From an uncultured Nitrospira sp. (GTDB lineage: Bacteria > Nitrospirota > Nitrospiria > Nitrospirales > Nitrospiraceae), in contig CABVRW010000030.1 of the NCBI GenBank assembly GCA_902500785.1, positions 1 to 44,642 on the forward strand: DNA of 44,642 nt, given 5' to 3'. Below, piece by piece: positions 8,927 to 16,373 of this stretch. Position 1 is the stretch's first letter; each line of letters begins with the position of its first letter. A program made the translations under genes and the position numbers. Below the pieces are notes generated by a model. The model was not told the origin of the DNA and did no database searches. It worked only from the letters and a program-made list of their open reading frames with translations.

Positions 8927-9395
8927 CCGATGGAGATTCTTCGACTCGTCGGCGGATTGCGGCGAGCAGCGCTTCTTCCGGCCCGGAAAAGCCTGGTTGG
9001 GTCCTCAGTAGATGGGACGCAACCAGGCTTTCCAGATCGGGCAAGGTGCGAATGTTCAGACGGAAATATAAGTAACTCACGAGCGCATCGGACAGGCCCG
9101 GCAAAGAGGCCCAGCTGGCCACTTCCACCGGCAAGGGGGTATTCAGTTCTTCGTAGGCGTGAATCGTCCCCGTTGCGAGAAACTCTTCAATCTTTTCCGC
9201 CAAGTCCCGCCCGATTCCCGGAAGCTCCTGCAGTTGATGCCGTGCGGCCAGCTCAGCCAGATTGCCCGTAATCGTCAGAATCGAGTCGGCCGCCTTGCGG
9301 TACGCGCGTACACGGTAGGGGTTGGCACGCTGGGCCGCCAACAGGTTGGCCATTGCGCGAAAGATCTGGGCAAGTTGATGTGTACGGTCATCCAT
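8901..9395 (-). CDS. PolX-type helix-hairpin-helix domain protein (stand-alone)
   Basis: Resembles only the N-terminal 8 kDa domain of DNA polymerase beta/PolX proteins: AQIFRAMANLLAAQ, NPYRVRAYRKAA and the helix-hairpin-helix LPGIGRDLAEKIEEFLATG at about residues 57-75, then a second hairpin-like stretch LPGLSDALVSYL. The polymerase palm and the PHP domain of full PolX are absent and no continuation is seen nearby, so a DNA-binding role is all I infer. The ATG at 9395 gives 164 residues and places the conserved region where the family has it. Starts at 9419, 9425 or TTG 9446 are possible; no ribosome site decides. It overlaps the ctpA end by 26 bases, convergently. Confidence 0.78.
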   Translation of the reverse strand: MDDRTHQLAQIFRAMANLLAAQRANPYRVRAYRKAADSILTITGNLAELAARHQLQELPGIGRDLAEKIEEFLATGTIHAYEELNTPLPVEVASWASLPGLSDALVSYLYFRLNIRTLPDLESLVASHLLRTQPGFSGPEEALLAAIRRRVEESPSATPPDADP

Positions 9396-9470
9396 CGTCG
9401 TGCGCGAGTTGGGTTGCATGGACATTGTGCGAGTATTGAGGCGCAAACGGCAAGGCCTGTCCCGGCTTGG

Positions 9471-9500
9471 TTGACAACCAGTTTTCCCGTTTCATAGGAT
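9471..9500 (+). promoter_or_regulatory. Predicted sigma70 promoter of the thi operon
   Basis: TTGACA at 9471-9476 (perfect -35) and TAGGAT at 9495-9500 (4 of 6), spaced by 18 bases. Transcription would start near 9507, some 20 bases before thiS. Such a short leader leaves no room for a TPP riboswitch, and none of its conserved boxes is seen. Confidence 0.55.
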
Positions 9501-9525
9501 GATCCGGAACAGTTGAGGTGCTGCG

Positions 9526-9732
9526 GTGTTCATTCAGGTGAATGGTGAATCTCGTGGAATCGGCGAAGGGCAGACGGTCGCGGCCTTGTTGCATGAGTTG
9601 GATATTCGCGCTGATCGCGTCGCCGTCGAATTGAATTTGGAGATTCTGGATCGGAAGGATTTCGAGACCCGCAGCCTCCGCGAGGGAGATCGGGTGGAAA
9701 TATTGAGCTTCATTGGCGGCGGAGCGGAGTAA
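9526..9732 (+). CDS. thiS: Sulfur carrier protein ThiS, with extended C terminus
   Basis: Ubiquitin-fold protein that carries sulfur as a C-terminal thiocarboxylate for thiazole synthesis by ThiG. It has 68 residues; [34 protein letters not shown] and [13 protein letters not shown] match the family. The start is GTG at 9526 with TTGAGG about seven bases upstream. Family members normally end exactly at Gly-Gly, whose terminal carboxylate is adenylated by ThiF. Here the frame continues to GGGAE before the TAA, so two residues must be removed, or the protein works differently. thiG starts eight bases later. Confidence 0.92.
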   Translation: MFIQVNGESRGIGEGQTVAALLHELDIRADRVAVELNLEILDRKDFETRSLREGDRVEILSFIGGGAE

Positions 9733-9740
9733 CCCCATTT

Positions 9741-10520
9741 ATGGATACGATCAACGATCGGTTAGTGATTGCGGGCCGGGAGTTTAAGTCTCGTCTGTGG
9801 GTCGGCACCGGCAAATATAAAGATTTTGTGGAGACTAAAAAGGCGATCGATGCCTCCGGGGCGGATGTCGTGACCGTGGCGGTGCGTCGGGTGAACATTA
9901 CGGATCGCTCGAAGGACAATCTCCTGGATTATCTTGATCCCAAGAAATACATCATTTTGCCGAACACGGCCGGCTGTTACACCGTCGAGGACGCGGTCCG
10001 ATATGCTCGGTTGGCGCGTGCGGCCGGCGTGTCCGATCTGGTCAAGTTGGAAGTGCTGGGCGACGAAAAGACCCTGTTCCCAGACACGGCAGGATTGATC
10101 GAAGCGGCCAAGATTCTTATTAAAGAAGGGTTCATTGTGCTGCCTTATACGAACGACGATCCGATCGTCGCCAAGAAGCTGGTGGATATCGGTTGCCCGG
10201 CGGTGATGCCGCTGGCCGCTCCAATCGGCTCCGGTCTCGGAATCCGCAATCCGTACAATCTCAAGATCATCATGGAAACGGTCAAGGTGCCGATCATTGT
10301 CGATGCCGGTGTCGGAACGGCGTCCGATGCCGCGCTGGCGATGGAGTATGGTGCGGATGCGGTCTTGATGAATACTGCCATTGCCGGTGCGCAGGATCCG
10401 CTCGCGATGGCCGAAGCCATGAAGTATGCCGTCTGGGCCGGCCGACTGGCCTACAGAGCCGGACGTATCCCGCGGAAACTCTACGCAACGGCGAGCAGCC
10501 CTATCGAGGGCATGCTGTAA
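9741..10520 (+). CDS. thiG: Thiazole synthase ThiG
   Basis: TIM-barrel enzyme that joins deoxyxylulose phosphate, dehydroglycine and ThiS-thiocarboxylate into the thiazole ring of thiamine. Clear blocks: [13 protein letters not shown], then [88 protein letters not shown] and [11 protein letters not shown]. The substrate-imine lysine is in VKLEVLGD. Its 259 residues are normal. It starts with ATG at 9741, eight bases after thiS, so the two are surely cotranscribed. thiE follows after 129 bases with no visible terminator. Confidence 0.97.
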   Translation: MDTINDRLVIAGREFKSRLWVGTGKYKDFVETKKAIDASGADVVTVAVRRVNITDRSKDNLLDYLDPKKYIILPNTAGCYTVEDAVRYARLARAAGVSDLVKLEVLGDEKTLFPDTAGLIEAAKILIKEGFIVLPYTNDDPIVAKKLVDIGCPAVMPLAAPIGSGLGIRNPYNLKIIMETVKVPIIVDAGVGTASDAALAMEYGADAVLMNTAIAGAQDPLAMAEAMKYAVWAGRLAYRAGRIPRKLYATASSPIEGML

Positions 10521-10649
10521 GCTCTCCTAAATGGTGCATCCTGACTGTGGGCCGGCAGGACTAAGATTACACGTCAGTGATGCACGAGAGGCCATCGCTC
10601 GAGACATCGCAGTCAGCAGGCATCATCCATCATCCCGAACATTCCCGGA

Positions 10650-11288
10650 ATGCCATCCGTCGACTTCCGTCTATATTTAGTCACTGATCGTCACCAGACC
10701 GCCGGGCGGCCGCTCCTCTCGGTGGTCGTACGGGCTGTGCGGGCCGGTGTGCGCGCGGTCCAACTGCGTGAGCGCGATCTTCCGATCCGCGGGCTGCTCG
10801 CATTGGCGAGGGATCTGCAGCGTGAGTCGCCGGACATCAAATTGTTGATCAATGACCGTGTCGATGTGGCGCTGGGATTGCCCTGCCAGGGAGCGCATTT
10901 GCGGGAGAGCAGTTTGCCTGCCTCGGTGGTGCGAGGGCTGTTGGCGCCCTCGCAGTTGATGGGGCTTTCTGTCCATTCCATCGAGGGTGCGGTTTCGGCA
11001 GAACGCCACGGCGCGGATTTTGTGGTGCTCGGCCCGATTTATGACACGCCGTCGAAGCGTGAGTTCGGGCCGCCGCTTGGTCTGCGGATACTGGAACAGG
11101 CCGCGCGCACTGTGGCTATTCCGATTTTTGCCATCGGGGGAATCACCGCCGTTCGCGCTCGCGAGGTGCGACAAGCGGGAGGATTCGGGGTCGCGGTGTT
11201 GTCCGCCATCTTGAGCGCGTCGAATGTCGAACAGGCAACCGAAGAACTTCTTGCCGCGATGGAAATCGAACCATGCCGACGCCTCTGA
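10650..11288 (+). CDS. thiE: Thiamine-phosphate synthase ThiE (or TenI-like tautomerase)
   Basis: TIM-barrel protein of the ThiE/TenI family. ThiE joins the pyrimidine and thiazole phosphates; TenI only aromatises the thiazole. Seen: LYLVTDR, VQLRERDLP, LINDRVDVALG, GPIYDTPSKREFG and IPIFAIGGIT. The segment that usually reads GVHLGQxDLP is GAHLRESSLP, a form found in divergent ThiE and TenI-like members, so the exact reaction is not certain. No other ThiE candidate is in the window, and the thi-operon position favours ThiE. It has 212 residues with ATG at 10650. The proteasome operon promoter lies just downstream. Confidence 0.86.
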   Translation: MPSVDFRLYLVTDRHQTAGRPLLSVVVRAVRAGVRAVQLRERDLPIRGLLALARDLQRESPDIKLLINDRVDVALGLPCQGAHLRESSLPASVVRGLLAPSQLMGLSVHSIEGAVSAERHGADFVVLGPIYDTPSKREFGPPLGLRILEQAARTVAIPIFAIGGITAVRAREVRQAGGFGVAVLSAILSASNVEQATEELLAAMEIEPCRRL

Positions 11289-11345
11289 CTGTGTGGGTTC
11301 ATGTTGTGGCGACACAATGCACGGATGTGCCGATGGCCGCTACCA

Positions 11346-11374
11346 TTGACCACCCCATATGTGGATGATAGAAT
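11346..11374 (+). promoter_or_regulatory. Predicted sigma70 promoter of the proteasome operon
   Basis: TTGACC at 11346-11351 (5 of 6) and TAGAAT at 11369-11374 (5 of 6) with an ideal 17-base spacer. The start point would be near 11381, leaving about 54 bases before mpa. It separates the mpa-dop-prcBA unit from the thiamine genes upstream. Confidence 0.6.
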
Positions 11375-11434
11375 CCGAAACAGTAGCGATGACCGTCACT
11401 GACAGGGATTTCAATCGATCCGACGAGTGGGGCG

Positions 11435-13204
11435 ATGGCCGAATCAAAAGGGAGTTCAGGCCGACTCCGGTCCTTCCGTGATTCCGTCAAGCGCCTGACT
11501 CAGTCACTTTCTGACCGAGAGGGAGTCGTGACGCACAAGAACGACGAACATACGCGCGAGGTTGAAAAACTTCGTATCCAAATCCAGTCCATGGAGGAGG
11601 AAATTCGGCGGCTCTACCAGTCACGCTACCAGCTCGAACAAACGACGAAGCAGAACGAAAAGCTCGTCGCAACTCTCCAAGAAGCCAAATCTCAAATCGA
11701 AGCGTTGCGGGCCGAAGTCGAAAAATTGACGGCTCCTCCCTCCACCTACGGCATTTTCTCAAGCCTGGATACCGATGGCACCGGGAATGTCTACGTGTCC
11801 GGTCGCAAGATGAAGGTGAGTCTCCATCCGTCCATCAAAGCGAAGCAGCTTCGCAAAGGGCAAGAAGTCATTCTCAACGAAGCATTGAATGTCATTGAGG
11901 TGCGTGGGTTCGATGTGCAGGGCGAGGTCGTGCGCTTAAAGGATGTCTTGGACGGGAACCGGGCGTTGGTCACCTTGCACTTCGATGAGGAAAAAGTGGC
12001 CGAGCTCGGCGAACCGTTGCTGAGCGAGCGCCTCAGCGTCGGCGACCATCTGTTGTATGATCCGCGCTCCGGCTGCGTCATCGAAAAGCTGCCGAAGTCG
12101 GAGGCCGAAGAACTGGTGCTCGAAGAAGTGCCTGATGTGGACTACGAGCATATCGGGGGCCTCCAGCGGGAAATCGAGCAGGTGCGTGACGCAGTCGAGC
12201 TGCCGTTTCTCTATCCGCACATTTTTTCGAACTACAAACTGAGCGCTCCAAAAGGCGTACTGCTTTATGGCCCGCCGGGATGCGGCAAGACCTTGATCGC
12301 CAAGGCCGTAGCGAGTTCGATCGCCAAGAAACTTGGTCATTTAAAGGATAAACAGCTGCGCAGCTACTTCCTCCATGTGAAGGGCCCTGAACTGCTGAAT
12401 AAGTATGTCGGTGAGTCGGAGCGGCAGGTGCGCGAGGTGTTTAAGAAGGCCAAGGAGCGGGCCGACGACGGCCATCCGGTGATTGTGTTTTTCGACGAAA
12501 TGGATGCGTTGTTCCGCACGCGCGGCACCGGCATCTCCTCGGACATCGAGTCGACCATCGTGCCGCAGTTCTTGTCCGAGATCGACGGCGTGGAGCGCTT
12601 GACCAACGTCATCGTCATCGGCGCCAGCAACCGGCAAGATCTGATCGATCCGGCCGTCTTGCGCGCGGGTCGCTTGGATGTGAAGGTGAAGGTCGGTCGT
12701 CCCGATGCTACTGCGGCTCGGGATATTTTCTCCAAATATGTCTCGGCCGACCTGCCGTTTGCTGAGGACGATCTGAAGCGACATGGTGGGGATGCCCGCG
12801 CACTCGTCGAATCCCTCATGAATATGACGGTCGATGCCATGTATGCGACGACGGATGAAAATAAGTTCATCGAAGTCACGTATGCGAACGGCGAGAAGGA
12901 AGTGCTGTATTTCAAGGACTTTGCCAGCGGCGCCTTAATCGAGGGCATCGTGTCGCGCGCCAAGAAGTTCGCGGTGAAGCGGGCGATTGCTCAAGAGGGA
13001 ACCGGCCTGCGGGCCGAGGATCTGATCCGAGCGATCCGTGAAGAATTCAAGGAGCATGAAGACTTGCCCAACACGACTAATCCTGACGATTGGGCGAAGG
13101 TCGCCGGAAAAAAGGGCGAGAAGATCGTGCATCTTCGGACGATCAGCGGCGGGCCGGCCGAGGCGCGCCAAATTGAAACAGTCAACACCGGGCACTACCT
13201 GTAG
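11435..13204 (+). CDS. mpa: Proteasome-associated AAA+ ATPase Mpa/ARC
   Basis: Hexameric unfoldase that recognises tagged proteins with its N-terminal coiled coil and threads them into the 20S proteasome. In 589 residues: coiled coil at about 38-100, two OB-like domains (about 100-215), AAA+ module with Walker A GPPGCGKT at 279-286, Walker B VIVFFDEMDALF near 349-360 and the arginine-finger region LRAGRLD. The C terminus is GHYL; the penultimate Tyr and final Leu match the GQYL tail by which mycobacterial Mpa docks on the proteasome. ATG at 11435. dop starts 13 bases after the stop, so no modifier gene lies between them. Confidence 0.96.
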   Translation: MAESKGSSGRLRSFRDSVKRLTQSLSDREGVVTHKNDEHTREVEKLRIQIQSMEEEIRRLYQSRYQLEQTTKQNEKLVATLQEAKSQIEALRAEVEKLTAPPSTYGIFSSLDTDGTGNVYVSGRKMKVSLHPSIKAKQLRKGQEVILNEALNVIEVRGFDVQGEVVRLKDVLDGNRALVTLHFDEEKVAELGEPLLSERLSVGDHLLYDPRSGCVIEKLPKSEAEELVLEEVPDVDYEHIGGLQREIEQVRDAVELPFLYPHIFSNYKLSAPKGVLLYGPPGCGKTLIAKAVASSIAKKLGHLKDKQLRSYFLHVKGPELLNKYVGESERQVREVFKKAKERADDGHPVIVFFDEMDALFRTRGTGISSDIESTIVPQFLSEIDGVERLTNVIVIGASNRQDLIDPAVLRAGRLDVKVKVGRPDATAARDIFSKYVSADLPFAEDDLKRHGGDARALVESLMNMTVDAMYATTDENKFIEVTYANGEKEVLYFKDFASGALIEGIVSRAKKFAVKRAIAQEGTGLRAEDLIRAIREEFKEHEDLPNTTNPDDWAKVAGKKGEKIVHLRTISGGPAEARQIETVNTGHYL

Positions 13205-13217
13205 CGCGCGATATTTC

Positions 13218-14717
13218 ATGAACCAGACTCCTTCTCACAATCTGTCCCGTGTGATCGGCACGGAGACCGAATTCGGTATCGCCAGCCGCGATCCGAATGC
13301 GGCCGACTCGGTCGCGAACTCTATTCACCTCATCGGGCACTATCCGAATCTGCCGGCGCCTCACGCGGTGTGGGATTATGAAAATGAAAACCCCTTGCTG
13401 GATGCACGCGGGTTCGAGGTGGATGGTGAACGCGAGCGGCCTGGACCGGATTATAATCGGCAGTTGAATAAAGTCTTGGCGAACGGTGGTCGTCTCTATG
13501 TCGATGGCGCACATCCTGAGTATTCCACGCCGGAATGTATCAACGCCAGGGAAGTGGTGGCATTCGAGCGAGTCGGAGAGCGAATCGTCGCGCAGGCCTT
13601 GGATAGTATTACCAAGGCGCGTGGGCGGGATCAGTTCGTTCTATATAAGAATAATTCCGACGGCAAGGGCAACAGCTACGGGTATCACGAGAACTATCTC
13701 GTGTCGCGAGCGGTGCCGTTCGAACGCATCACGCAGGTGCTCACGCCATTCTTCGTCACGCGGCCCATCTATGCAGGATCGGGCAAGGTCGGAGCGGAAA
13801 ATCAGACCGGTCCCGTCGAGTATCAGATTTCGCAACGGGCCGACTTTTTCGAAACCCTCGTCGATCTCAACACGATGGTTCGGCGACCGATCATCAATAC
13901 GCGCGACGAACCGCATTCCGATTCGGCGAAATACCGGCGACTTCACGTGATCGTCGGGGATGCCAATATGGCGGAGGTGTCGACGTACCTCAAAGTTGGA
14001 ACTTTGGCGATCGTGCTTGAGTTGCTCGAGGCCGGAGCCGAGCTTCCTCGGATCAGCCTCGCGGACCCGGTGAGTGCCATCAAGCAGGTGTCTCGGGATG
14101 TGCGGGTGAAGGACAGTCTCAAGCTGACCGATGGAAGCGCGTCGACTGCGATTGCCGTGCAGCGGGCATACCTCAAGGCCGCTCAGAGCTACTATGCCTG
14201 CCATGAACTGAACCAGGTGACGAAGGACGTGCTGGTCCGCTGGGAAGATGTGCTCGACCGTCTGGAGCGGGACCCTCGGTCATTGGTGCGGGAATTGGAT
14301 TGGGTCGCGAAGCGGTACTTGATAGAATCCTATATGGAGCGAAAATCCTGCGGCTGGGACGATCCGCGCATACGTCTGATGGATTTCCAATATCACGATG
14401 TCCGTCCGGACAAGGGGTTGTATTACACGCTGGAGCGCAGTCATAGCATCGAACGAGTGGTGTTGGACCATGAGATCGCTCGGGCAGAGCTGAATCCGCC
14501 GGTGGGAACTAGGGCCTATTTCAGGGGCCAGTGCGTCAAGAAATACCCGAATGTCGTCTACGGGGCGAGTTGGACGTCCGTGTTGTTTGATATCGGGCAG
14601 AACAAGATCAAGAAAATCCCCTTGATGGATCCCTTGCGAGGGACTGAAGCACTCACGGGAGAGCTGTTGGCCCAAGCGGAGACCGCGGCCGCGCTGCTCG
14701 CAAAACTTTCGACCTGA
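13218..14717 (+). CDS. dop: Pup deamidase/depupylase Dop
   Basis: Glutamine-synthetase-fold enzyme that, in Pup systems, converts the modifier's terminal Gln to Glu and also removes it from substrates. Dop rather than PafA by GTETEFGIASRDP at the N terminus, the long insertion starting at WDYENENPLLDARGF (the Dop loop region), the nucleophile candidate Asp96 in GRLYVDGAHPEYSTPE, and the C-terminal FDIGQNKIKKIPLMDPLRG. Also KNNSDGKGNSYGYHENYL and INTRDEPHSD. It has 499 residues with ATG at 13218. The in-frame extension to 13038 lies inside mpa and is not part of the gene. Only 13 bases separate it from prcB, where actinobacteria carry pup. Confidence 0.95.
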   Translation: MNQTPSHNLSRVIGTETEFGIASRDPNAADSVANSIHLIGHYPNLPAPHAVWDYENENPLLDARGFEVDGERERPGPDYNRQLNKVLANGGRLYVDGAHPEYSTPECINAREVVAFERVGERIVAQALDSITKARGRDQFVLYKNNSDGKGNSYGYHENYLVSRAVPFERITQVLTPFFVTRPIYAGSGKVGAENQTGPVEYQISQRADFFETLVDLNTMVRRPIINTRDEPHSDSAKYRRLHVIVGDANMAEVSTYLKVGTLAIVLELLEAGAELPRISLADPVSAIKQVSRDVRVKDSLKLTDGSASTAIAVQRAYLKAAQSYYACHELNQVTKDVLVRWEDVLDRLERDPRSLVRELDWVAKRYLIESYMERKSCGWDDPRIRLMDFQYHDVRPDKGLYYTLERSHSIERVVLDHEIARAELNPPVGTRAYFRGQCVKKYPNVVYGASWTSVLFDIGQNKIKKIPLMDPLRGTEALTGELLAQAETAAALLAKLST

Positions 14718-14730
14718 CTGCGACAATTGA

Positions 14731-15555
14731 ATGAAACACACTTCCTTCCTTCCATATCACGAAGGGTCCAGTTTCTTCGACTTCCTCTCCGAGCGTCATC
14801 CCGAGTTGAGACCTGGTTTGCACGCCATCACGACTCAGCGGATGGCGCCTGCAGTCGACCTAAGCCAGCCTGGAACCATCCCTGTGCCGCATGGGACAAC
14901 GGTTTTGGCGTTGAAATATCGGGATGGGGCGATTATCGCCGGTGATCGACGGGCGACGGAAGGATTCCAAATCGCCGACCGACGGATTGAGAAAGTCTTC
15001 CGCATCGACGAATATTCCGCCATGGCCATCGCCGGGGCGGCGGGACCGTGCATCGAGATGGCCAAACTCTTTCAGACCGAGCTTGAACATTATGAAAAGC
15101 TCGAGGGAGTGCAGCTTTCCTGTGAGGGCAAGGCCAATAAGTTAGGGCAAATGGTGAAGGCCAATCTGCCGATGGTGTTTCAAGGGCTCGTCGTCATGCC
15201 GCTCTATGTCGGGTACGATGTGAAGCGAAACGAAGGGCGTATTTTTAAGTACGACATTACGGGAGGTCGGTACGAAGAGTCCGACCACCATTCCATCGGG
15301 TCCGGCGGCAAGGATGCGCGCAACACCATGCGCGAACATTATCGATCGAGCCTCCCCGAAGAAGACGCGCTTCGAGTCGGACTCCTCGCGCTCTACAATG
15401 CAGCGGATGAGGATGTGGGAACCGGAGGGCCGGATCTGGTTCGCGGTATTTATCCGACGGCCAAGATCGTCAGCGGTGGTGGTATTATGGATGTTCCGGA
15501 AGACCGAGTCCGTGCCTTGTACGAAACCATGATCGCCGAGCGAAGGAGACTCTAG
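14731..15555 (+). CDS. prcB: 20S proteasome beta subunit PrcB (with propeptide)
   Basis: Catalytic subunit of the 20S core. A propeptide of about 55 residues ends at VPHG, and autocleavage would expose Thr56 in HG/TTVLALKY. Counting from that Thr as 1, the catalytic set is in place: Asp17 in AGDRRATEG and Lys33 in IEKVFRID. Later blocks SGGKDARNTM and DLVRGIYPTAKIV fit the family. It has 274 residues with ATG at 14731. The ribosome site is weak, suggesting coupling to dop. prcA begins three bases after its stop. Confidence 0.96.
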   Translation: MKHTSFLPYHEGSSFFDFLSERHPELRPGLHAITTQRMAPAVDLSQPGTIPVPHGTTVLALKYRDGAIIAGDRRATEGFQIADRRIEKVFRIDEYSAMAIAGAAGPCIEMAKLFQTELEHYEKLEGVQLSCEGKANKLGQMVKANLPMVFQGLVVMPLYVGYDVKRNEGRIFKYDITGGRYEESDHHSIGSGGKDARNTMREHYRSSLPEEDALRVGLLALYNAADEDVGTGGPDLVRGIYPTAKIVSGGGIMDVPEDRVRALYETMIAERRRL

Positions 15556-15558
15556 CCG

Positions 15559-16242
15559 ATGCCGTTGCCCTACTACGTCTCGCCTGAACAGATGATGCAG
15601 GACAAGGCGGAGTATGCCAAGAAGGGCATCGCCAAGGGACGCTCCATCATCGCCCTCGAATATGTAGACGGCATTCTACTCGCAGCGGACAATCCCAGCT
15701 CTTCCTTGCATAAAGTGTCCGAGGTGTATGACCGTATCGCGTTTGCCGGGGCTGGAAAATATAGCGAATTCGAGCATCTCAGGAAGGCAGGGATTCGCCA
15801 TGCCGATCTGACCGGTTATATGTACAGCCGAGAGGATGTGAGCGCGCGGACCTTGTCCAACGCCTATTCGCAGAGCCTGGGGACGGCCTTCAGCACGGAT
15901 GTCAAACCACTGGAAGTGGAAATTCTCGTGGTGCAGGTCGGTGCGAACGGCCAGGCGAACGAGATATTTCGCATATCGTTCGATGGAAGCATCGTGGATG
16001 AAAAAAATCTTGCGGTCATCGGCGGACGATCGGAAGCCGTTCAGCAGTATTTGCGGGAGCATGCCACGCCTCAGCCACCGAATTTGAAGGACGGGCTCAG
16101 GCGTTGTCTAGCAGCCCTGGAGCAGGTCGCCACTCAAAAGATTCCCTCTGAAAACCTCGAAGTGGCCGTGCTGGACAGGAATCGCCTTGGGCGGAAGTTC
16201 CGACGGTTGAGCAGTGCCGATATTTCCCACCTCTTCGCGTAA
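15559..16242 (+). CDS. prcA: 20S proteasome alpha subunit PrcA
   Basis: Non-catalytic outer-ring subunit that forms the gate and docks Mpa. It starts MPLPYYVSPEQMMQDKAEYA, the typical bacterial alpha opening, followed by GIAKGRSIIALEYVDGILLAAD and KVSEVYDRIAFAGAGKYSEF. No N-terminal Thr or propeptide is present, as expected. It has 227 residues, ATG at 15559, with the AGGAG ribosome site inside the end of prcB. The 131 bases to pafA hold a candidate promoter and no convincing gene. Confidence 0.95.
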   Translation: MPLPYYVSPEQMMQDKAEYAKKGIAKGRSIIALEYVDGILLAADNPSSSLHKVSEVYDRIAFAGAGKYSEFEHLRKAGIRHADLTGYMYSREDVSARTLSNAYSQSLGTAFSTDVKPLEVEILVVQVGANGQANEIFRISFDGSIVDEKNLAVIGGRSEAVQQYLREHATPQPPNLKDGLRRCLAALEQVATQKIPSENLEVAVLDRNRLGRKFRRLSSADISHLFA

Positions 16243-16313
16243 TTGTTGCCTCCTCCAATCCTCCTTCAGTCACTGCCGCCAAGGGTGGCTCGCATGGCCA
16301 TGCGGCGCATCGG

Positions 16314-16342
16314 TTGAAGCCCCACGCGTCACGGTGTATCCT
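16314..16342 (+). promoter_or_regulatory. Possible internal sigma70 promoter before pafA
   Basis: TTGAAG at 16314-16319 and TATCCT at 16337-16342, each 4 of 6, with a 17-base spacer. It would allow the ligase and the M23 gene to be expressed apart from the proteasome core. Moderate match in GC-rich DNA, so chance is possible. Confidence 0.35.
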
Positions 16343-16373
16343 GAGAGAGACCCTTTCGAGGATACAGGCACAC

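Noticed and set aside
11289..11434. Short frames between thiE and mpa as a possible modifier gene
   Set aside because: The plus-strand frames I read (about 20 and 33 codons) lack any Pup-like C terminus; the region is better explained by the promoter.
13038..13217. N-terminal extension of Dop by 60 codons
   Set aside because: It lies wholly inside the mpa coding region and the Dop family starts close to the GTETEFG motif.
16243..16373. Short TTG frame of 24 codons after prcA as a possible modifier gene
   Set aside because: Too short, proline- and leucine-rich, no acidic or Gln-rich body and no Gly-Gln/Gly-Glu end, so unlike Pup or UBact.
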